A stretch of 64,000 nt of DNA from Halapricum desulfuricans (GCF_017094525.1 NZ_CP064788.1:1473030-1537029); one strand, 5' to 3'; shown: positions 19,532 to 29,365, numbered from the stretch's first letter. Translations and numbers: made by a program. Notes: generated by a model from the letters alone, not told the origin.

Positions 19532-20560
19532 ATGGAGTACACGACACTCGGAGCGACCGGCACGCGCGTCTCGCAACTGTGTTTCGGCACGTGGCGGTTC
19601 GGACGGGAGACCGGCGGCGTCGTCGAGACCGGCCGCGAGCAGGCACACGAGTTGCTCGATGCGGCCAGAGATCACGGGATCAACTTCATCGACACGGCCA
19701 ACGTCTACGGGACGCCACACGGTACGAGCGAGGAATACGTCGGCGAGTGGCTGGCCAGCCACGACCGGGAGGACTTCGTCGTCGCCTCGAAGGTCTACTT
19801 CCCCTTCGACGGCTGGGGCGAACCCGGACCGAACGACCGGGGGCTGGGACGCAAGCACATCCGCGCCCAGATCGAGGGGACGCTCGAACGGCTCGACACC
19901 GACTATCTCGATCTGTACTACATCCACCGCTGGGACGAACAGACGCCGATCGAGGAGACGCTCCGGACACTGAACGACCTCGTCCGGGCGGGGAAGGTCA
20001 ACTACCTCGGCGCGTCGACGATGGCGTCCTGGCAGCTGACGAAAGCGCTCTGGAAGAGCGACGTCGAGGACCTCGCCCGGTTCGACGTAGCCCAGCCGCT
20101 CTTTCACGCGGGGTATCGCGACGACGTCAAGGACTATCTCGACGTCTGTGCCGATCAGGAGCTGGCAGTCTGTCCGTACTCGCCGCTCGCGGGCGGGTTC
20201 CTGACCGGCAAGTACGAGCGCGTCGACGAGGACGACCCCACGGCGTTCGAGGGGCCGGAGGGCGCCCGCGGAAGTCTCGACGATCGGTTCGACGACTACT
20301 ACCTCTCGGAACGGGGCTGGCACGTCCTGGATGAGATCCGTGCGATCGCGGACGAACTCCACGCGACTCCCGCGCAGGTGGCGTTGCGCTGGTTGATCGA
20401 GCAGCCCGACTTCACGACGGTCCCGATCGTCGGGGCGCGGACGACAGAGCAGCTCGAGGAGAACGTCGGCGCGGTCGACATCTCGCTGTCCGACGAGCAG
20501 TTCAACCGCATCGTCGACGCGAGATACGCCGACGAAGGCAAACGCTGGGGACACCGGTGA
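19532..20560 (+). CDS. Aldo/keto reductase
   Basis: The 342-residue (alpha/beta)8 NAD(P)H-dependent oxidoreductase shows the AKR tetrad: Asp and Tyr in IDTANVYG, Lys in VASKVY and His in YIHRWDE. MEYTTLGATGTRVS is the usual start, favouring ATG 19532 over 19505; a TATA-like TTATACG at about 19499 lies some 30 bases upstream, so it is probably leaderless. The substrate is a carbonyl compound or sugar, unknown. Confidence 0.92.
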   Translation: MEYTTLGATGTRVSQLCFGTWRFGRETGGVVETGREQAHELLDAARDHGINFIDTANVYGTPHGTSEEYVGEWLASHDREDFVVASKVYFPFDGWGEPGPNDRGLGRKHIRAQIEGTLERLDTDYLDLYYIHRWDEQTPIEETLRTLNDLVRAGKVNYLGASTMASWQLTKALWKSDVEDLARFDVAQPLFHAGYRDDVKDYLDVCADQELAVCPYSPLAGGFLTGKYERVDEDDPTAFEGPEGARGSLDDRFDDYYLSERGWHVLDEIRAIADELHATPAQVALRWLIEQPDFTTVPIVGARTTEQLEENVGAVDISLSDEQFNRIVDARYADEGKRWGHR

Positions 20561-20647
20561 CAGCGACACCGTGAACGAGACGATAAACTGACACATTCGC
20601 GATACGGTGAACCGACGCCGATCCCGGACCAGTCGCTGTGGCGGCAA

Positions 20648-21922
20648 TCAGAAGATCTCGTCGGGGTCAGCCTCGGTCCGGTCGCGCCGCGAGACCAGCA
20701 GGTCGTCGAGCGCTTCGCTCAGTTGCGTCTCGTTGGGGAGCGCGTGGATCTCGCAGTCGAACGCGACCGAGTCGGTTGTGATCCGCGACTCGATCGTGTA
20801 CGCGTGCGTCTGGAACGGACCGAGCTGTTCGGTGACCAGTTCGATCAGCGTCATCTCCATGTCGTCGCTGAACTCCGGCGGCGTGTGATCGACGGCGGTC
20901 TGCAGGACGTTAGCCCACCCGTCGATGAACCCCGAGGCCATGTTGTTGCCCAGCTCCTCGAGCGCGCTTCTGTGCATCTGCGTGAGTCCGTCCCCGTCCG
21001 GGTCAGTCGGGAGCATCTCCTCGGCGACGCGACGGGCCGACTCGTCGGGGAACATGATCGCCAGGTGACCGCTTGGCTTGCCCTCGAACTCCAGGGTCGT
21101 CCCCACGTAGGAGTCGGCGTCCAGACTCGTCGAGATGTCGTCGATCGGTGTGAAGTTAATCCCCGCGATTTCGGTGTCAGTCTCAATCCCGGTAAACGCC
21201 GTCACCCGCTCGGCGGCAGCTCTCGTCCCGGCTCTGGTCAGATCGCTGAAAACCGAGAGCTTGTCCAGCGACAGCGGCGTCGACGTGCCGTCGTCGCTCT
21301 CGAAGAGGCCGCTGTCGCTCTCTCCAAACGAGGTGTCACCGCCGTCGGAAGTAGCATCGTCGCCGATCTCGACACGCTCGTTGCCCTCCTTCGACAGCAG
21401 TGTCTCCAGCGACGCCGCGTCGGGTACGAGGTACAACTTCACCCGTCCCGGACGACCGACGACGTCGATGCTGCCCTGAAACAGCGGCGTACTCTCGGCG
21501 TCGTCGCTGATCGAATCGAAGCCGAAATCGTGTACGGCCGGATCAGGTACGTACGTTACCGTCTCGACTCTCAGATCGCCGCCGACGTACGATTCCCACT
21601 CGTCGACGAACGCGTCGAACAACTCGCTAGCCAGTCCGTCGACTCCCTCCTCATCGCTGCGGCTCCGCACCAGCGACCGCACTCCCTCGTCGAACGTCAG
21701 AAGCGCCGTCCCGGAGAGCGGACCGGCGACATCGAACTTGAGACACTCCTCGTCGCCTGTCAGCAGCGCCGCGACCAGATCCTGCTGGCTGGTAATCCGG
21801 ATCCGGCTCGCGCCGATCGTCGTCTCGACACCGATCGTGTCCGAGAACTGCTTTCCCGCCCGCTCGGCTCCGTCTCGCGTCCTGAGATTGAGCTGCTCGA
21901 GGGAGTCGGCGTCTACTTGCAT
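20648..21922 (-). CDS. cheC: CheC-family chemotaxis phosphatase-like protein
   Basis: The 424-residue protein has a CheC-type C-terminal region with EELGNNMASGFIDGW, matching the CheC active-site helix (Glu and Asn for CheY-P dephosphorylation). The N-terminal half looks like a second, degenerate CheC-like fold, giving a two-domain protein longer than bacterial CheC. An acidic Ser/Asp linker lies in the middle. In haloarchaea CheC proteins adjust archaellum signalling. No other chemotaxis gene is in the window. Confidence 0.8.
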   Translation of the reverse strand: MQVDADSLEQLNLRTRDGAERAGKQFSDTIGVETTIGASRIRITSQQDLVAALLTGDEECLKFDVAGPLSGTALLTFDEGVRSLVRSRSDEEGVDGLASELFDAFVDEWESYVGGDLRVETVTYVPDPAVHDFGFDSISDDAESTPLFQGSIDVVGRPGRVKLYLVPDAASLETLLSKEGNERVEIGDDATSDGGDTSFGESDSGLFESDDGTSTPLSLDKLSVFSDLTRAGTRAAAERVTAFTGIETDTEIAGINFTPIDDISTSLDADSYVGTTLEFEGKPSGHLAIMFPDESARRVAEEMLPTDPDGDGLTQMHRSALEELGNNMASGFIDGWANVLQTAVDHTPPEFSDDMEMTLIELVTEQLGPFQTHAYTIESRITTDSVAFDCEIHALPNETQLSEALDDLLVSRRDRTEADPDEIF

Positions 21923-22108
21923 GTGCTCACCTCCAGTGGTCCGGACGTCCCTGCTGGCCGCTTGCAGGTCTGTGTGTCCATCACGCGAGAGACTCGACTA
22001 CGGCCGTTAAGGTCTTGGGGAGCAGTTCTCAATCGTGGTAATCGAAGGTCTGCTAGTGGTCGCTCGGAATTTGCGGCGGTTCGGCGTTCCGAGTGAGAGA
22101 CGTTCGAC

Positions 22109-23965
22109 CTACGAGGGCACGACGGTGATCCGCTTGCCCCGGTCGACCGCCTGCTCCAGCTCGTCGGCGATCGCACTGCCGCGGGAGACCTGAATCTCGC
22201 CGCCGCGGGAGACCGTCGCTGTGAAGAGGTACTCCCCGTCGGCCTGTACTTCGACGGTCTCGCCCGTGTACTCGTGGGCCGGGACGATCACGTGCCGCGA
22301 GGTGATCTCCGGCGTGACGACGTCGCCTGTGGAGCTGGCCGGCTCGGCGCTGCCGCCCTCACTGCTCGACCCCGATTTCCCGCCGGGGCGCTCCTCGAAG
22401 GTGCGGACGTCGATGTCGATGCCCAGCCGGTTCTCGATGTCGGAGATCCGGCCGCCGCCCTTGCCGATCACGTGGCTGATGTCGTGCTGTTCGACCCAGA
22501 CGACCGCGCGGTTCGACCCCTGCAGTTCGACCTCGACGTGGCCGTCCGCGACCGATCGGATCTCGCGCTGGATCTCCTGGCGGGCGATCCGATCGACGCC
22601 GCTCTCGTCTCCCTCACCTTCGTCCAGCGGCACCGTCACGACCTGCCGGTTGAACGTGTAGATCTCATACTCGGGGCGGCCCGTCTCGAAGTCCTGAATG
22701 GTGATAACCGGCCGCGCGAGGTCCTCTTCCATCAGCCCCTCCGGCACCTTGACTTCCGTCTGCACGTCGTAGACTTTCGCGATCTCGCCGGCCTCGATGT
22801 AGACGACGGTGTCGACGATCTGGGGGATCATCCCCAGCTCGACCCGTCCGACGAGCCGCTGGAGGGCGTCGATGGCTCGCGTCGCGTGGACGACGCCGAT
22901 CATCCCCACACCCGCAAGACGCATGTCCGCGAAGACCTCGAAGTCGTCGGTCTTGCGGACCTCGTCGTAGATGGTGTAGTCCGGTCGGACCATCAACAGC
23001 GAGTCGGCGGTCTTGGCCATCTCCCCGCCCAGTGCCGTGTACTGGGTGATGTCCGCGCCGACCTGCAGGTCACGGGGTTTCTCCATGGTCTTGACCGCGT
23101 AGTCGTTGTCGGTCAGAAACTCCGCGACTGCCTGGGCGAACGTGGACTTGCCGGCCCCCGGCGACCCGGAGATGAGGACGCCGCGCTGGTGTTCGGCGAG
23201 CCGATCCCGAAGTTCGTCGGCGTACTCGTAGTCGTCCAGTTCGGTCTTGACAATCGGTCGGACCGCAGTGATCTCCAGCGCGTCAGCAAAGGGCGGTCGG
23301 GCGATTGCGATCCGGAACTCCCGGAACTGGACGATGCTCATCCCGGGTTCGTCGAGTTCGAGGAACCCGTCCGGACTGGCGCGGGCCCCCTCCTCGATCT
23401 CGTGGGCGTACTCTTTCAGTTCGGATTCGGTGGCCGGCTCGTCGCGGATCCGCTGGTAGTGCATGTCGCCGATGTCGCCGCGCTTTGCCTTCGGCGAGAC
23501 GCCCACCTTGAGGTGGACCGACATCGTCGACTCATCGAAGAAGTTCTCGATCGAGAGTCGCTCGACGTCTCGGCCGTGAGGTTCGAGATAGATGACCTCC
23601 AGCCCCTTGGCACGAGCGACCTCGCTCTGGACGACGTCGCTGGTCAGCAGCGTCGCGTCGCGCTCGTCGGCGAGGTCGCGGATCAGCGCGTCGATTTCGC
23701 CCTCGCCGGCCTCGCGTTTCTCCACGGCGTCGGGACGCCGACCGACGTACTCGACCGCGATGTCGCCCTTGTCGTGAAGATCGGCCAGTTTCTGTAACTC
23801 CTCGAGGCCGTCCCAGCCCTGCTGGCGGCTGTCGTTGGCCTGTGACTCGAGCTCGCCGACGACCGCCTCCGGAACGACAATCGTCGCCCCCGCGAGGTCG
23901 CCGTCGGCGATCTGCTCGGACACGCGGCCGTCGATGACCACGCTCGTGTCCGGTACGATTTCCAT
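22109..23965 (-). CDS. PIN-domain ATPase with KH domain
   Basis: The 618-residue protein has three modules: an N-terminal PIN nuclease domain (PDTSVVIDGR, then TLLTSDVVQ), a VirB11/PilT-like ATPase with Walker A GSPGAGKST at about 263-271, and a KH RNA-binding domain near 490-540 (VIGKGGGRISDIE). This PINc-ATPase-KH family is archaea-wide and suggests ATP-driven RNA handling or ribosome quality control; the role is unproven. It looks complete. ATG 23965 is right before the PIN strand. Confidence 0.92.
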   Translation of the reverse strand: MEIVPDTSVVIDGRVSEQIADGDLAGATIVVPEAVVGELESQANDSRQQGWDGLEELQKLADLHDKGDIAVEYVGRRPDAVEKREAGEGEIDALIRDLADERDATLLTSDVVQSEVARAKGLEVIYLEPHGRDVERLSIENFFDESTMSVHLKVGVSPKAKRGDIGDMHYQRIRDEPATESELKEYAHEIEEGARASPDGFLELDEPGMSIVQFREFRIAIARPPFADALEITAVRPIVKTELDDYEYADELRDRLAEHQRGVLISGSPGAGKSTFAQAVAEFLTDNDYAVKTMEKPRDLQVGADITQYTALGGEMAKTADSLLMVRPDYTIYDEVRKTDDFEVFADMRLAGVGMIGVVHATRAIDALQRLVGRVELGMIPQIVDTVVYIEAGEIAKVYDVQTEVKVPEGLMEEDLARPVITIQDFETGRPEYEIYTFNRQVVTVPLDEGEGDESGVDRIARQEIQREIRSVADGHVEVELQGSNRAVVWVEQHDISHVIGKGGGRISDIENRLGIDIDVRTFEERPGGKSGSSSEGGSAEPASSTGDVVTPEITSRHVIVPAHEYTGETVEVQADGEYLFTATVSRGGEIQVSRGSAIADELEQAVDRGKRITVVPS

Positions 23966-24042
23966 ACGCTAATTCGGCGACCGAGCCTGATAAACACGAT
24001 GACTCCCCCTCTGCTCGCGGCCGCTCGGCCGCGAAGAGCTGC

Positions 24043-24237
24043 CTAAAGTCCGTACTGTCGCTTGCAGCGACTCTCGAACGCCCGGATGCGATCGAACTCG
24101 CGCGGGCTACCGACAGTCGTGCTGTCGAGGACCTCTCGGCTCCCGTTCCCGTAGACGCCGATGCCCTCGATGTAGACGCCCATCGCCCTGTCGGTCTGCT
24201 CGAACTCGATCGCCTGGATATCGGTGTCAGTCATCAT
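24043..24237 (-). CDS. Small conserved-looking hypothetical protein
   Basis: This protein of about 64 residues has a hydrophobic-polar beta pattern (AMGVYIEGIGVYGNG) and a charged C-terminal helix with one Cys. I do not recognise it. Acidic composition and position between two PIN-domain genes support it being real. The second Met (ATG 24234) is an equally good start. Confidence 0.5.
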   Translation of the reverse strand: MMTDTDIQAIEFEQTDRAMGVYIEGIGVYGNGSREVLDSTTVGSPREFDRIRAFESRCKRQYGL

Positions 24238-24353
24238 CTGTGTGTGCCGATTCGAGCCACAAGTACCCTTCCCTGATACGCGCTTGGACAGCCTAAAGTA
24301 TGGATACGCCTACTAGGGGCACGTGTTATCGTCACACATCTTTCTCGGCATCG

Positions 24354-25043
24354 CTACTCCTCGACACCAGTGGCTCGCAGGTACTCCTCCAGTAGCGTCG
24401 GGAACTGCCCGCCCCGGACGTACCTGAGCCCGAACCGATCGGCCCAGGAGATGATCCCCCGGTCCTCGGTCACGACGCCGGCCTCGAGTTCCTTCGCGAG
24501 CACGAGCAGGTCAAAGTCCTCCCGGGAGTCGAGCACGCCCTGTCGTAGCGCCTGGCGGTACTTGTCCCGGAGGTTCGAGAGCACGCGGTCTGCCTCGGTC
24601 ATGTAGTCCTCGCTCGTCCCCAGCGTGTCGGGATCGAGTTGTTCGACTTCCCGGAGTGCTTCCTCGGAAACTCGGAGTCCACGGTCGACCCGGTCGCTCA
24701 TCTCGTCGACGAACTGGTAGACGATGTCGGCGGGAATGTCGACCCCGTAGCGGTCGGGGCTCTTGCGGACGACCCACGTCTCCAGTCGGTGGAAGACTTC
24801 CTCACTCACGTCGCGTTCGCGCAGCATCGTCACGAGTTCATCGTGAATGGAGGGCGGCATGTGACAGGAGATGTTGAGTTCGAGCCGGGCCGTCGCGATC
24901 AGATCGAGCAGCCTGAGGATGGCGTCCTCCAGCGTCTCCTCGGGCTCTCGGATCTCGTCGGTGATGAACAGCGACGTGTCGAGCACGAACTGCTGTCGCC
25001 GTAGTTCCGCGGGCATGCCCGGACGTTGTACGTCGATGCCCAT
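24354..25043 (-). CDS. RNA ligase partner protein, PIN domain
   Basis: The 229-residue protein has PIN-like nuclease motifs [12 protein letters not shown] near the N-terminus, [21 protein letters not shown] in two parts, and ISWADRFG at the end. It matches the archaeal family named RNA ligase partner (TIGR03875, related to MJ0950), which occurs next to Rnl3-type RNA ligases. ATG 25043 is preferred over the upstream ATG 25172, whose extension would overlap the ligase coding region. It is divergent from the ligase with 46 bases between start codons. Confidence 0.88.
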   Translation of the reverse strand: MGIDVQRPGMPAELRRQQFVLDTSLFITDEIREPEETLEDAILRLLDLIATARLELNISCHMPPSIHDELVTMLRERDVSEEVFHRLETWVVRKSPDRYGVDIPADIVYQFVDEMSDRVDRGLRVSEEALREVEQLDPDTLGTSEDYMTEADRVLSNLRDKYRQALRQGVLDSREDFDLLVLAKELEAGVVTEDRGIISWADRFGLRYVRGGQFPTLLEEYLRATGVEE

Positions 25044-25089
25044 AGAACCACCCCCGTCGCTTTTGTCCGAATCCGGCGTAGATGCGGGT

Positions 25090-26214
25090 ATGGACAGGGA
25101 CGCCTGGCACGAGCGACTCGAGACGAGCGCCGACAGCCCGTCGGAACTGTTCGAACACTTCCAGACCCGCACTGATCAGCGGCTCGAGTACCAGTACCTG
25201 CCCGACGCCAGGCACGGTCTCGAGCGCGGGACGGTCCTCGTCGAGACGACCGGCGAGGTCGTCCGGGGCTATCCCAGCGTTCCGCGCGTGCTCGTGCTCA
25301 ATCCCGGCGTCCGGAACTACTTCGAGAGCGACCGAATCACGCTCGAAGAGAAGCTCAACGGCTTCAACGTCCGCGTCGCCGACGTCGACGGCACGACGGC
25401 GTTCACCCGCAGCGGCTACGTCTGTCCCTACACGACCGCACGGGCTCGCGAACTACTGGATCCGGCGGATTTCTTCGCGGACCACCCCGGAAAGATGCTC
25501 TGTGCGGAACTGGTCGGCCCGGAGAACCCCTACACGGTACACGACTACGAGGGGATCGAGACGAACGCCTTCCGGGTGTTCGACATCCGCGATCGGCAGA
25601 CCGGTCGGCCGGTGGCGCCCGATCGACGGCGGGAGCTGTGCGAGGCGTACGGGTTCGAACAGCCCCCGACGTTCGGCTGGCACGACACCGACGACGCCGC
25701 CGGGGCCGTGCGCGACGCTATCGAGCAACTCGACGCCGAAGGGCGGGAAGGCGTCGTGATGAAATCGGACGACGGACAGTCGATACTGAAGTACACGACC
25801 GAGGCGACCCACCACCAGGAGCTGGGTCACGCGTTCTCGCTGCCGTTCGATTACGGTCGGGACTTCCTGTTCTCGCGGCTGCTCCGGGAGGCCTTCCAGA
25901 CGGTCGAGTTCGAGGAATCGCCCGAGCGGCGGCGCGAGCGGGCGCGCGACATCGGGGAGTCGATCCTTCTGCCGATGGCCGAGACGATCGAAGCCGTCGC
26001 CGACGGCGAGACGGTCGGCGAGCGACACACGGTCCGGGGCGATCCCGCAACGATCGACGCGCTACTCGCCCACCTCCGGGAGTTTCAGCTGACGCTCGAC
26101 GTGGAGTCCGACCGCCGCCTCGACGGCGAGCGCGTCGTCACCTTCACCAAAGTCGCCGCCTCGACCAACGACCGGATCGAGCACTACCTCGACGGCGGGA
26201 TTGTCGACGAGTGA
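25090..26214 (+). CDS. ATP-dependent RNA ligase (Rnl3 family)
   Basis: The 374-residue enzyme has nucleotidyltransferase motif I in [11 protein letters not shown] (Lys forms the adenylate), motif IV-like EGVVMKSDD and motif V LKYTTEA. Family members join 5'-phosphate RNA ends and can circularise RNA. The C-terminal helical domain is typical of archaeal Rnl3 dimers. It shares a 46-base divergent promoter region with its PIN partner, so both are probably co-regulated and may cut and join the same RNAs. Confidence 0.93.
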   Translation: MDRDAWHERLETSADSPSELFEHFQTRTDQRLEYQYLPDARHGLERGTVLVETTGEVVRGYPSVPRVLVLNPGVRNYFESDRITLEEKLNGFNVRVADVDGTTAFTRSGYVCPYTTARARELLDPADFFADHPGKMLCAELVGPENPYTVHDYEGIETNAFRVFDIRDRQTGRPVAPDRRRELCEAYGFEQPPTFGWHDTDDAAGAVRDAIEQLDAEGREGVVMKSDDGQSILKYTTEATHHQELGHAFSLPFDYGRDFLFSRLLREAFQTVEFEESPERRRERARDIGESILLPMAETIEAVADGETVGERHTVRGDPATIDALLAHLREFQLTLDVESDRRLDGERVVTFTKVAASTNDRIEHYLDGGIVDE

Positions 26215-26221
26215 CGCCCAG

Positions 26222-26509
26222 TCACTCGATTTCCAGTTCCCCGCCGGGTTCTCCCTCGCCCTCGGCGTTCTCGGGCCACTCGAGTTCGAACTCGACGCTC
26301 AGTTCCTTCGGGCCGTCGGTCGCCCCTTCGCGTTCGGCTTTGACTTCGAAGGTCGGACGCGCAGGCGGGCTCAACGTTACGGATTCGCTCCCCGCTTTGA
26401 GCGTGATGTCCGTTCCCTGCTCCAGGTTGTCCGCGACGGTTCGGAGGAACGACGCGATCTCATCCCCGCTCTGTCGGTTCTCGGATTTGAATAGCACTTC
26501 TTCGGGCAT
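26222..26509 (-). CDS. Amphi-Trp domain protein
   Basis: The 95-residue acidic protein begins MPEEVLFKSENRQSGDEIA and has the ELSVEFELEWP end typical of the amphi-Trp family, including the conserved Trp. It is a small cytoplasmic beta protein of unknown function found across haloarchaea and some bacteria. It converges on the RNA ligase, seven bases away. Confidence 0.85.
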   Translation of the reverse strand: MPEEVLFKSENRQSGDEIASFLRTVADNLEQGTDITLKAGSESVTLSPPARPTFEVKAEREGATDGPKELSVEFELEWPENAEGEGEPGGELEIE

Positions 26510-26617
26510 ACACGACAGATACGGTCTGTGCGTTGATAACTGTACGTGTCGCCGACTCGCTGGTGGCCAATATACCCGTTAGCGGCAAGCACATGTGGCT
26601 GTGGCCGAATAGGACGT

Positions 26618-27856
26618 ATGCGAACGACAACCGTTCTCGTGATTGGCGGCGGTGCAACCGGCGTCGGAATCGCCCGCGACCTTGCGCTTCGGGGCGTCGA
26701 CGTGACGCTCGTCGAGCGCGACGGTCTCGGAAGCGGCACCTCCGGGCGCTCGCATGGACTGTTACACAGCGGCGCGCGCTACGCGGAGTCCGACCAGATC
26801 GGTGCCGAGGAATGTATCGTCGAGAGCCGGATTCTCAAAGACATCGCGGGCGAGTGCATCCGCGATACCGGCGGCCTGTTCGTCCAGCTCGCCGGGGACG
26901 ATCCCGAGTACTTCGAGCGAAAGCGAGACGCCTGCGAAGACGTGGGGATCCCGACCGAGACGCTCGACGCCGAGGCCGTCCGCGAGCGCGTCCCCGAGAT
27001 CGCCCCGGATGTCGAGCGGGCGATGGAGGTGCCCGACGCTGTCATCTACCCCTCCCGGCTCGTCGCCGCGAACGCGGCCGACGCCCGGGATCACGGCGCG
27101 ACGATTCACACGCACGCACCAGTCGAAGACGTCACCGTCGAAGACGGACAGGTTCAGCACGTCACGGTCGGCGGGAGCGTCGACGACCGGATCGAGGCCG
27201 AGTACGTCGTCAACGCGACCGGGGCCTGGGCCGAGCAACTCGCCGAGATGGCGGGCCTCGACGTCGGGATGAAGCCGACCCGCGGCGTGATGCTGTCGGT
27301 CGAATACGACGGACTCGGACCGGTGTTGAACCGCGCCCGGGATCCGGACGACGGTGACATCGTCGTCCCGCACGAGGGGGAAGTCGTCCTGGGGACCACC
27401 AGCGTCGAAGTCGAGAATCCGGACGAGTACCCGCAGGCGGACTGGGAGGTCGAGCGGACGGTCGAGGAGTGTGCGGCGATGCTGCCGCCGGTCGCGGACG
27501 CGCCGACAGTCCGTACTTGGTGGGGCGTGCGCCCGCTGTACGCGCCCGACGAGGACGAGCGCGGCGGACGGGGGATCTCGCGCGGCTTCTTCCGGCTCGA
27601 TCACGCCGAAGACGGCATCGAGAACGCGGTCAGCGTCGTCGGCGGGAAGTTGACCACCTACCGGCAGATGGCCGAATCGACGGCGGACCTCGTCTGTGAC
27701 CGACTCGGCGTCGAGGCCGAGTCCGTGACGGCCGACCGGCGGCTGCCCGGCGCTGACGACCCCGACCGGCTCGACGCGTTCGTCGCGGAGTTCGACGCGC
27801 AGGGCGAGACCGACGCGGGCGTGGTCTCACCGCCGGCGAACTCCGGAAGCGACTGA
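26618..27856 (+). CDS. FAD-dependent GlpA-like glycerol-3-phosphate dehydrogenase
   Basis: The 412-residue flavoprotein has the FAD-binding VIGGGATGVGIARDLALRG at the N-terminus, GRSHGLLHSGARYAE and GGKLTTYRQMAE, diagnostic for the GlpA/GlpD group. Haloarchaeal GlpA proteins acting with GlpB and GlpC usually have about 580 residues with a C-terminal [2Fe-2S] domain; here that region is absent and the protein ends in an acidic tail. No glpB, glpC or glpK is nearby. It may be a solo oxidase/dehydrogenase for glycerol-3-phosphate or a related hydroxy acid. ATG 26618 is the start directly before the FAD motif. Confidence 0.85.
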   Translation: MRTTTVLVIGGGATGVGIARDLALRGVDVTLVERDGLGSGTSGRSHGLLHSGARYAESDQIGAEECIVESRILKDIAGECIRDTGGLFVQLAGDDPEYFERKRDACEDVGIPTETLDAEAVRERVPEIAPDVERAMEVPDAVIYPSRLVAANAADARDHGATIHTHAPVEDVTVEDGQVQHVTVGGSVDDRIEAEYVVNATGAWAEQLAEMAGLDVGMKPTRGVMLSVEYDGLGPVLNRARDPDDGDIVVPHEGEVVLGTTSVEVENPDEYPQADWEVERTVEECAAMLPPVADAPTVRTWWGVRPLYAPDEDERGGRGISRGFFRLDHAEDGIENAVSVVGGKLTTYRQMAESTADLVCDRLGVEAESVTADRRLPGADDPDRLDAFVAEFDAQGETDAGVVSPPANSGSD

Positions 27857-27935
27857 TACTGGTGGCTACACGTTCGTGACGATATCTGGCACGACGGCGT
27901 GCCAGATCATTTCGAGATGGTATAGCTACCAGTAT
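27856..27935. repeat. Nested palindromic repeat (80 bp)
   Basis: Outer arms ATACTGGTGGCTA (27856-27868) and TAGCTACCAGTAT (27923-27935) pair with one G-T mismatch. A perfect 9-bp inner hairpin, ATCTGGCAC (27884-27892) with GTGCCAGAT (27899-27907), sits in the middle. The design equals that of 40107-40189, 43180-43258 and 50934-51017. It starts at the stop codon of the GlpA-like gene. Confidence 0.7.
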
Positions 27936-27985
27936 GGCTTCCCCTTTCGGAGCGCCCGCCGAGAACCGATCGCGGTCGCGGGTCG

Positions 27986-28432
27986 TCACTCCTCGGCGGC
28001 CTGCTCGCAGATACTTTGCCAGCGGTCGCGTTTCTCAAGGCGCTCCTGGAGTTGCTCTGCGTACTCCTCGGCGAGCGATTCGGCCTCACGCTGGCGCTCC
28101 CCGCCACCGGAGCCGCCACCGGAGAGCAGACTTGCGAGTTTGCTCAGCAGTCCCCCGCCGCCTGCAGTACCGCCCGTACCGCCCGCGGCACCACCCATGC
28201 TGCCCCCGTCCATCTGTTCGATCTGGCCCATGACGCTCGGGAGACTGTTCGTGTCCGCGATCAGCTGTGCCGTCTCCGGGTCGGACGGGGTTTCGATGTC
28301 GAACTCGACGGCCGTCATCACCAGCCCCCACTGCTGGCGGGAGAACGACGACGACTGGACCCGGTCCTCGAACTCCTGGTCGACGCGCATCCGCTCGGCG
28401 GCGAGCATGTCTCGCCAGCTGTTGTCGCTCAT
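27986..28432 (-). CDS. DUF5799 family protein
   Basis: The 148-residue protein begins MSDNSWRDMLAAERMRVDQ and contains FSRQQWGLVMTAVEF, which I recognise as DUF5799, a haloarchaeal family of unknown function. A Gly-rich segment in the middle separates the conserved N-terminal domain from a C-terminal helix with one Cys. It is cytoplasmic. Confidence 0.78.
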   Translation of the reverse strand: MSDNSWRDMLAAERMRVDQEFEDRVQSSSFSRQQWGLVMTAVEFDIETPSDPETAQLIADTNSLPSVMGQIEQMDGGSMGGAAGGTGGTAGGGGLLSKLASLLSGGGSGGGERQREAESLAEEYAEQLQERLEKRDRWQSICEQAAEE

Positions 28433-28516
28433 GCGTGGGTGTTCGTCCCCTGCCCCGATGAACGTTTCCCGACCGGTTTTGTCGCCTGTCTCGGGTTTGA
28501 AAATACCGGGCGATTA

Positions 28517-28542
28517 TTTGTGTTTGTGTACACATACACAAA
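28517..28542. promoter_or_regulatory. Palindromic operator of vapBC pair 1
   Basis: A 26-bp inverted repeat centred on TGTGTACACA, with outer TTTGTGTT and TACACAAA, one mismatch in 13 pairs. It ends two bases before the antitoxin ATG, as expected for an autoregulatory site bound by the antitoxin complex. Confidence 0.7.
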
Positions 28543-28544
28543 CT

Positions 28545-28823
28545 ATGGGGACCAAGACGATCGGTCTCAGAGAAGACGTATATGAACGGCTAAAGGCCCG
28601 GAAACGAGAAGACGAGAGCTTTACAGACCTCATGGACCGGCTCCTGGACCAAACGACTACCGACTGGCGTGAGGGGTTCGGCACACTGGCTGCGGAAGAC
28701 GCCGACGAACTCGAAGCGATCGCTGCGGATTCACGCGACAGAACGAGCAAGGGATTATCCGCGCGACAACAGGAGGCGCTCAGTGAGATGACGAAACGCG
28801 GGGCTGACGATGAAACTGCTTGA
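28545..28823 (+). CDS. VapB-family antitoxin 1
   Basis: The 92-residue protein begins GTKTIGLREDVYERLKARKR, the ribbon-helix-helix N-terminus of haloarchaeal VapB-type antitoxins, followed by a long charged toxin-wrapping tail. It overlaps the PIN-domain toxin gene by 14 bases, so the pair is translationally coupled. A long palindrome ends two bases upstream of its ATG. VapB 2 at 32177 shares the motif but is clearly diverged. Confidence 0.85.
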   Translation: MGTKTIGLREDVYERLKARKREDESFTDLMDRLLDQTTTDWREGFGTLAAEDADELEAIAADSRDRTSKGLSARQQEALSEMTKRGADDETA

Positions 28824-29211
28824 TACGACGTTTCTCATCCACTACTGGGCGGGACGAGAAGCGGTCGCGGACTACCTCGAACAACACGACGAATCGGAGT
28901 TCGTGACGACGACCCTGAATATCAAAGAGATCGCCGTCGGACGAGTGATGCAAGAGCGGCTCAATCCACATGAAATCCGGTCAATATTCGGGTGGACGAC
29001 TACCATTCCGTTTCGATCCGAACACGCCTTTGCTGCCGGAGAACTGGAGGCGGAGCTTCGTCGGAACACGGACCTCAATCGGGACAAAATAAATTCCCTC
29101 GCAGGGGATCTGTTGATTGGGGCCGTCGCCAGAGTGGAAGGCGCAACGATCGTCACACGGAACACGGACGACTTCCGGCTGCTCGATGGCGTGGCTGTCG
29201 ACACCTATTGA
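28810..29211 (+). CDS. VapC-type PIN ribonuclease toxin 1
   Basis: The 133-residue PIN protein has the acidic active-site residues in LLDTTFLIHYW (Asp 5), NIKEIAVGR (Glu), SLAGDLLIGAVA (Asp) and TRNTDDFRLL (Asp). VapC toxins cleave specific RNAs, often tRNA or rRNA. It follows its antitoxin with a 14-base overlap. All key acids are kept, so the toxin looks active. Confidence 0.88.
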   Translation: MKLLDTTFLIHYWAGREAVADYLEQHDESEFVTTTLNIKEIAVGRVMQERLNPHEIRSIFGWTTTIPFRSEHAFAAGELEAELRRNTDLNRDKINSLAGDLLIGAVARVEGATIVTRNTDDFRLLDGVAVDTY

Positions 29212-29365
29212 GATCACGGGGACGAGCGCAACCGATCGGAGCAAGTTCGTCTCCGAGTGGATCGACAGATGGACAAAGCGGGTGACTCAGCACTTGATCC
29301 AGAGCGGTTCACGCGAATCCCCATCAGAAGAGACTTACAGAAATCACTCCAAAATCCATCTACGC

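Noticed and set aside
22274-23797. Long open frame antisense to the PIN-KH ATPase
   Set aside because: Opposite strand encodes a complete three-domain protein; the antisense product matches nothing.
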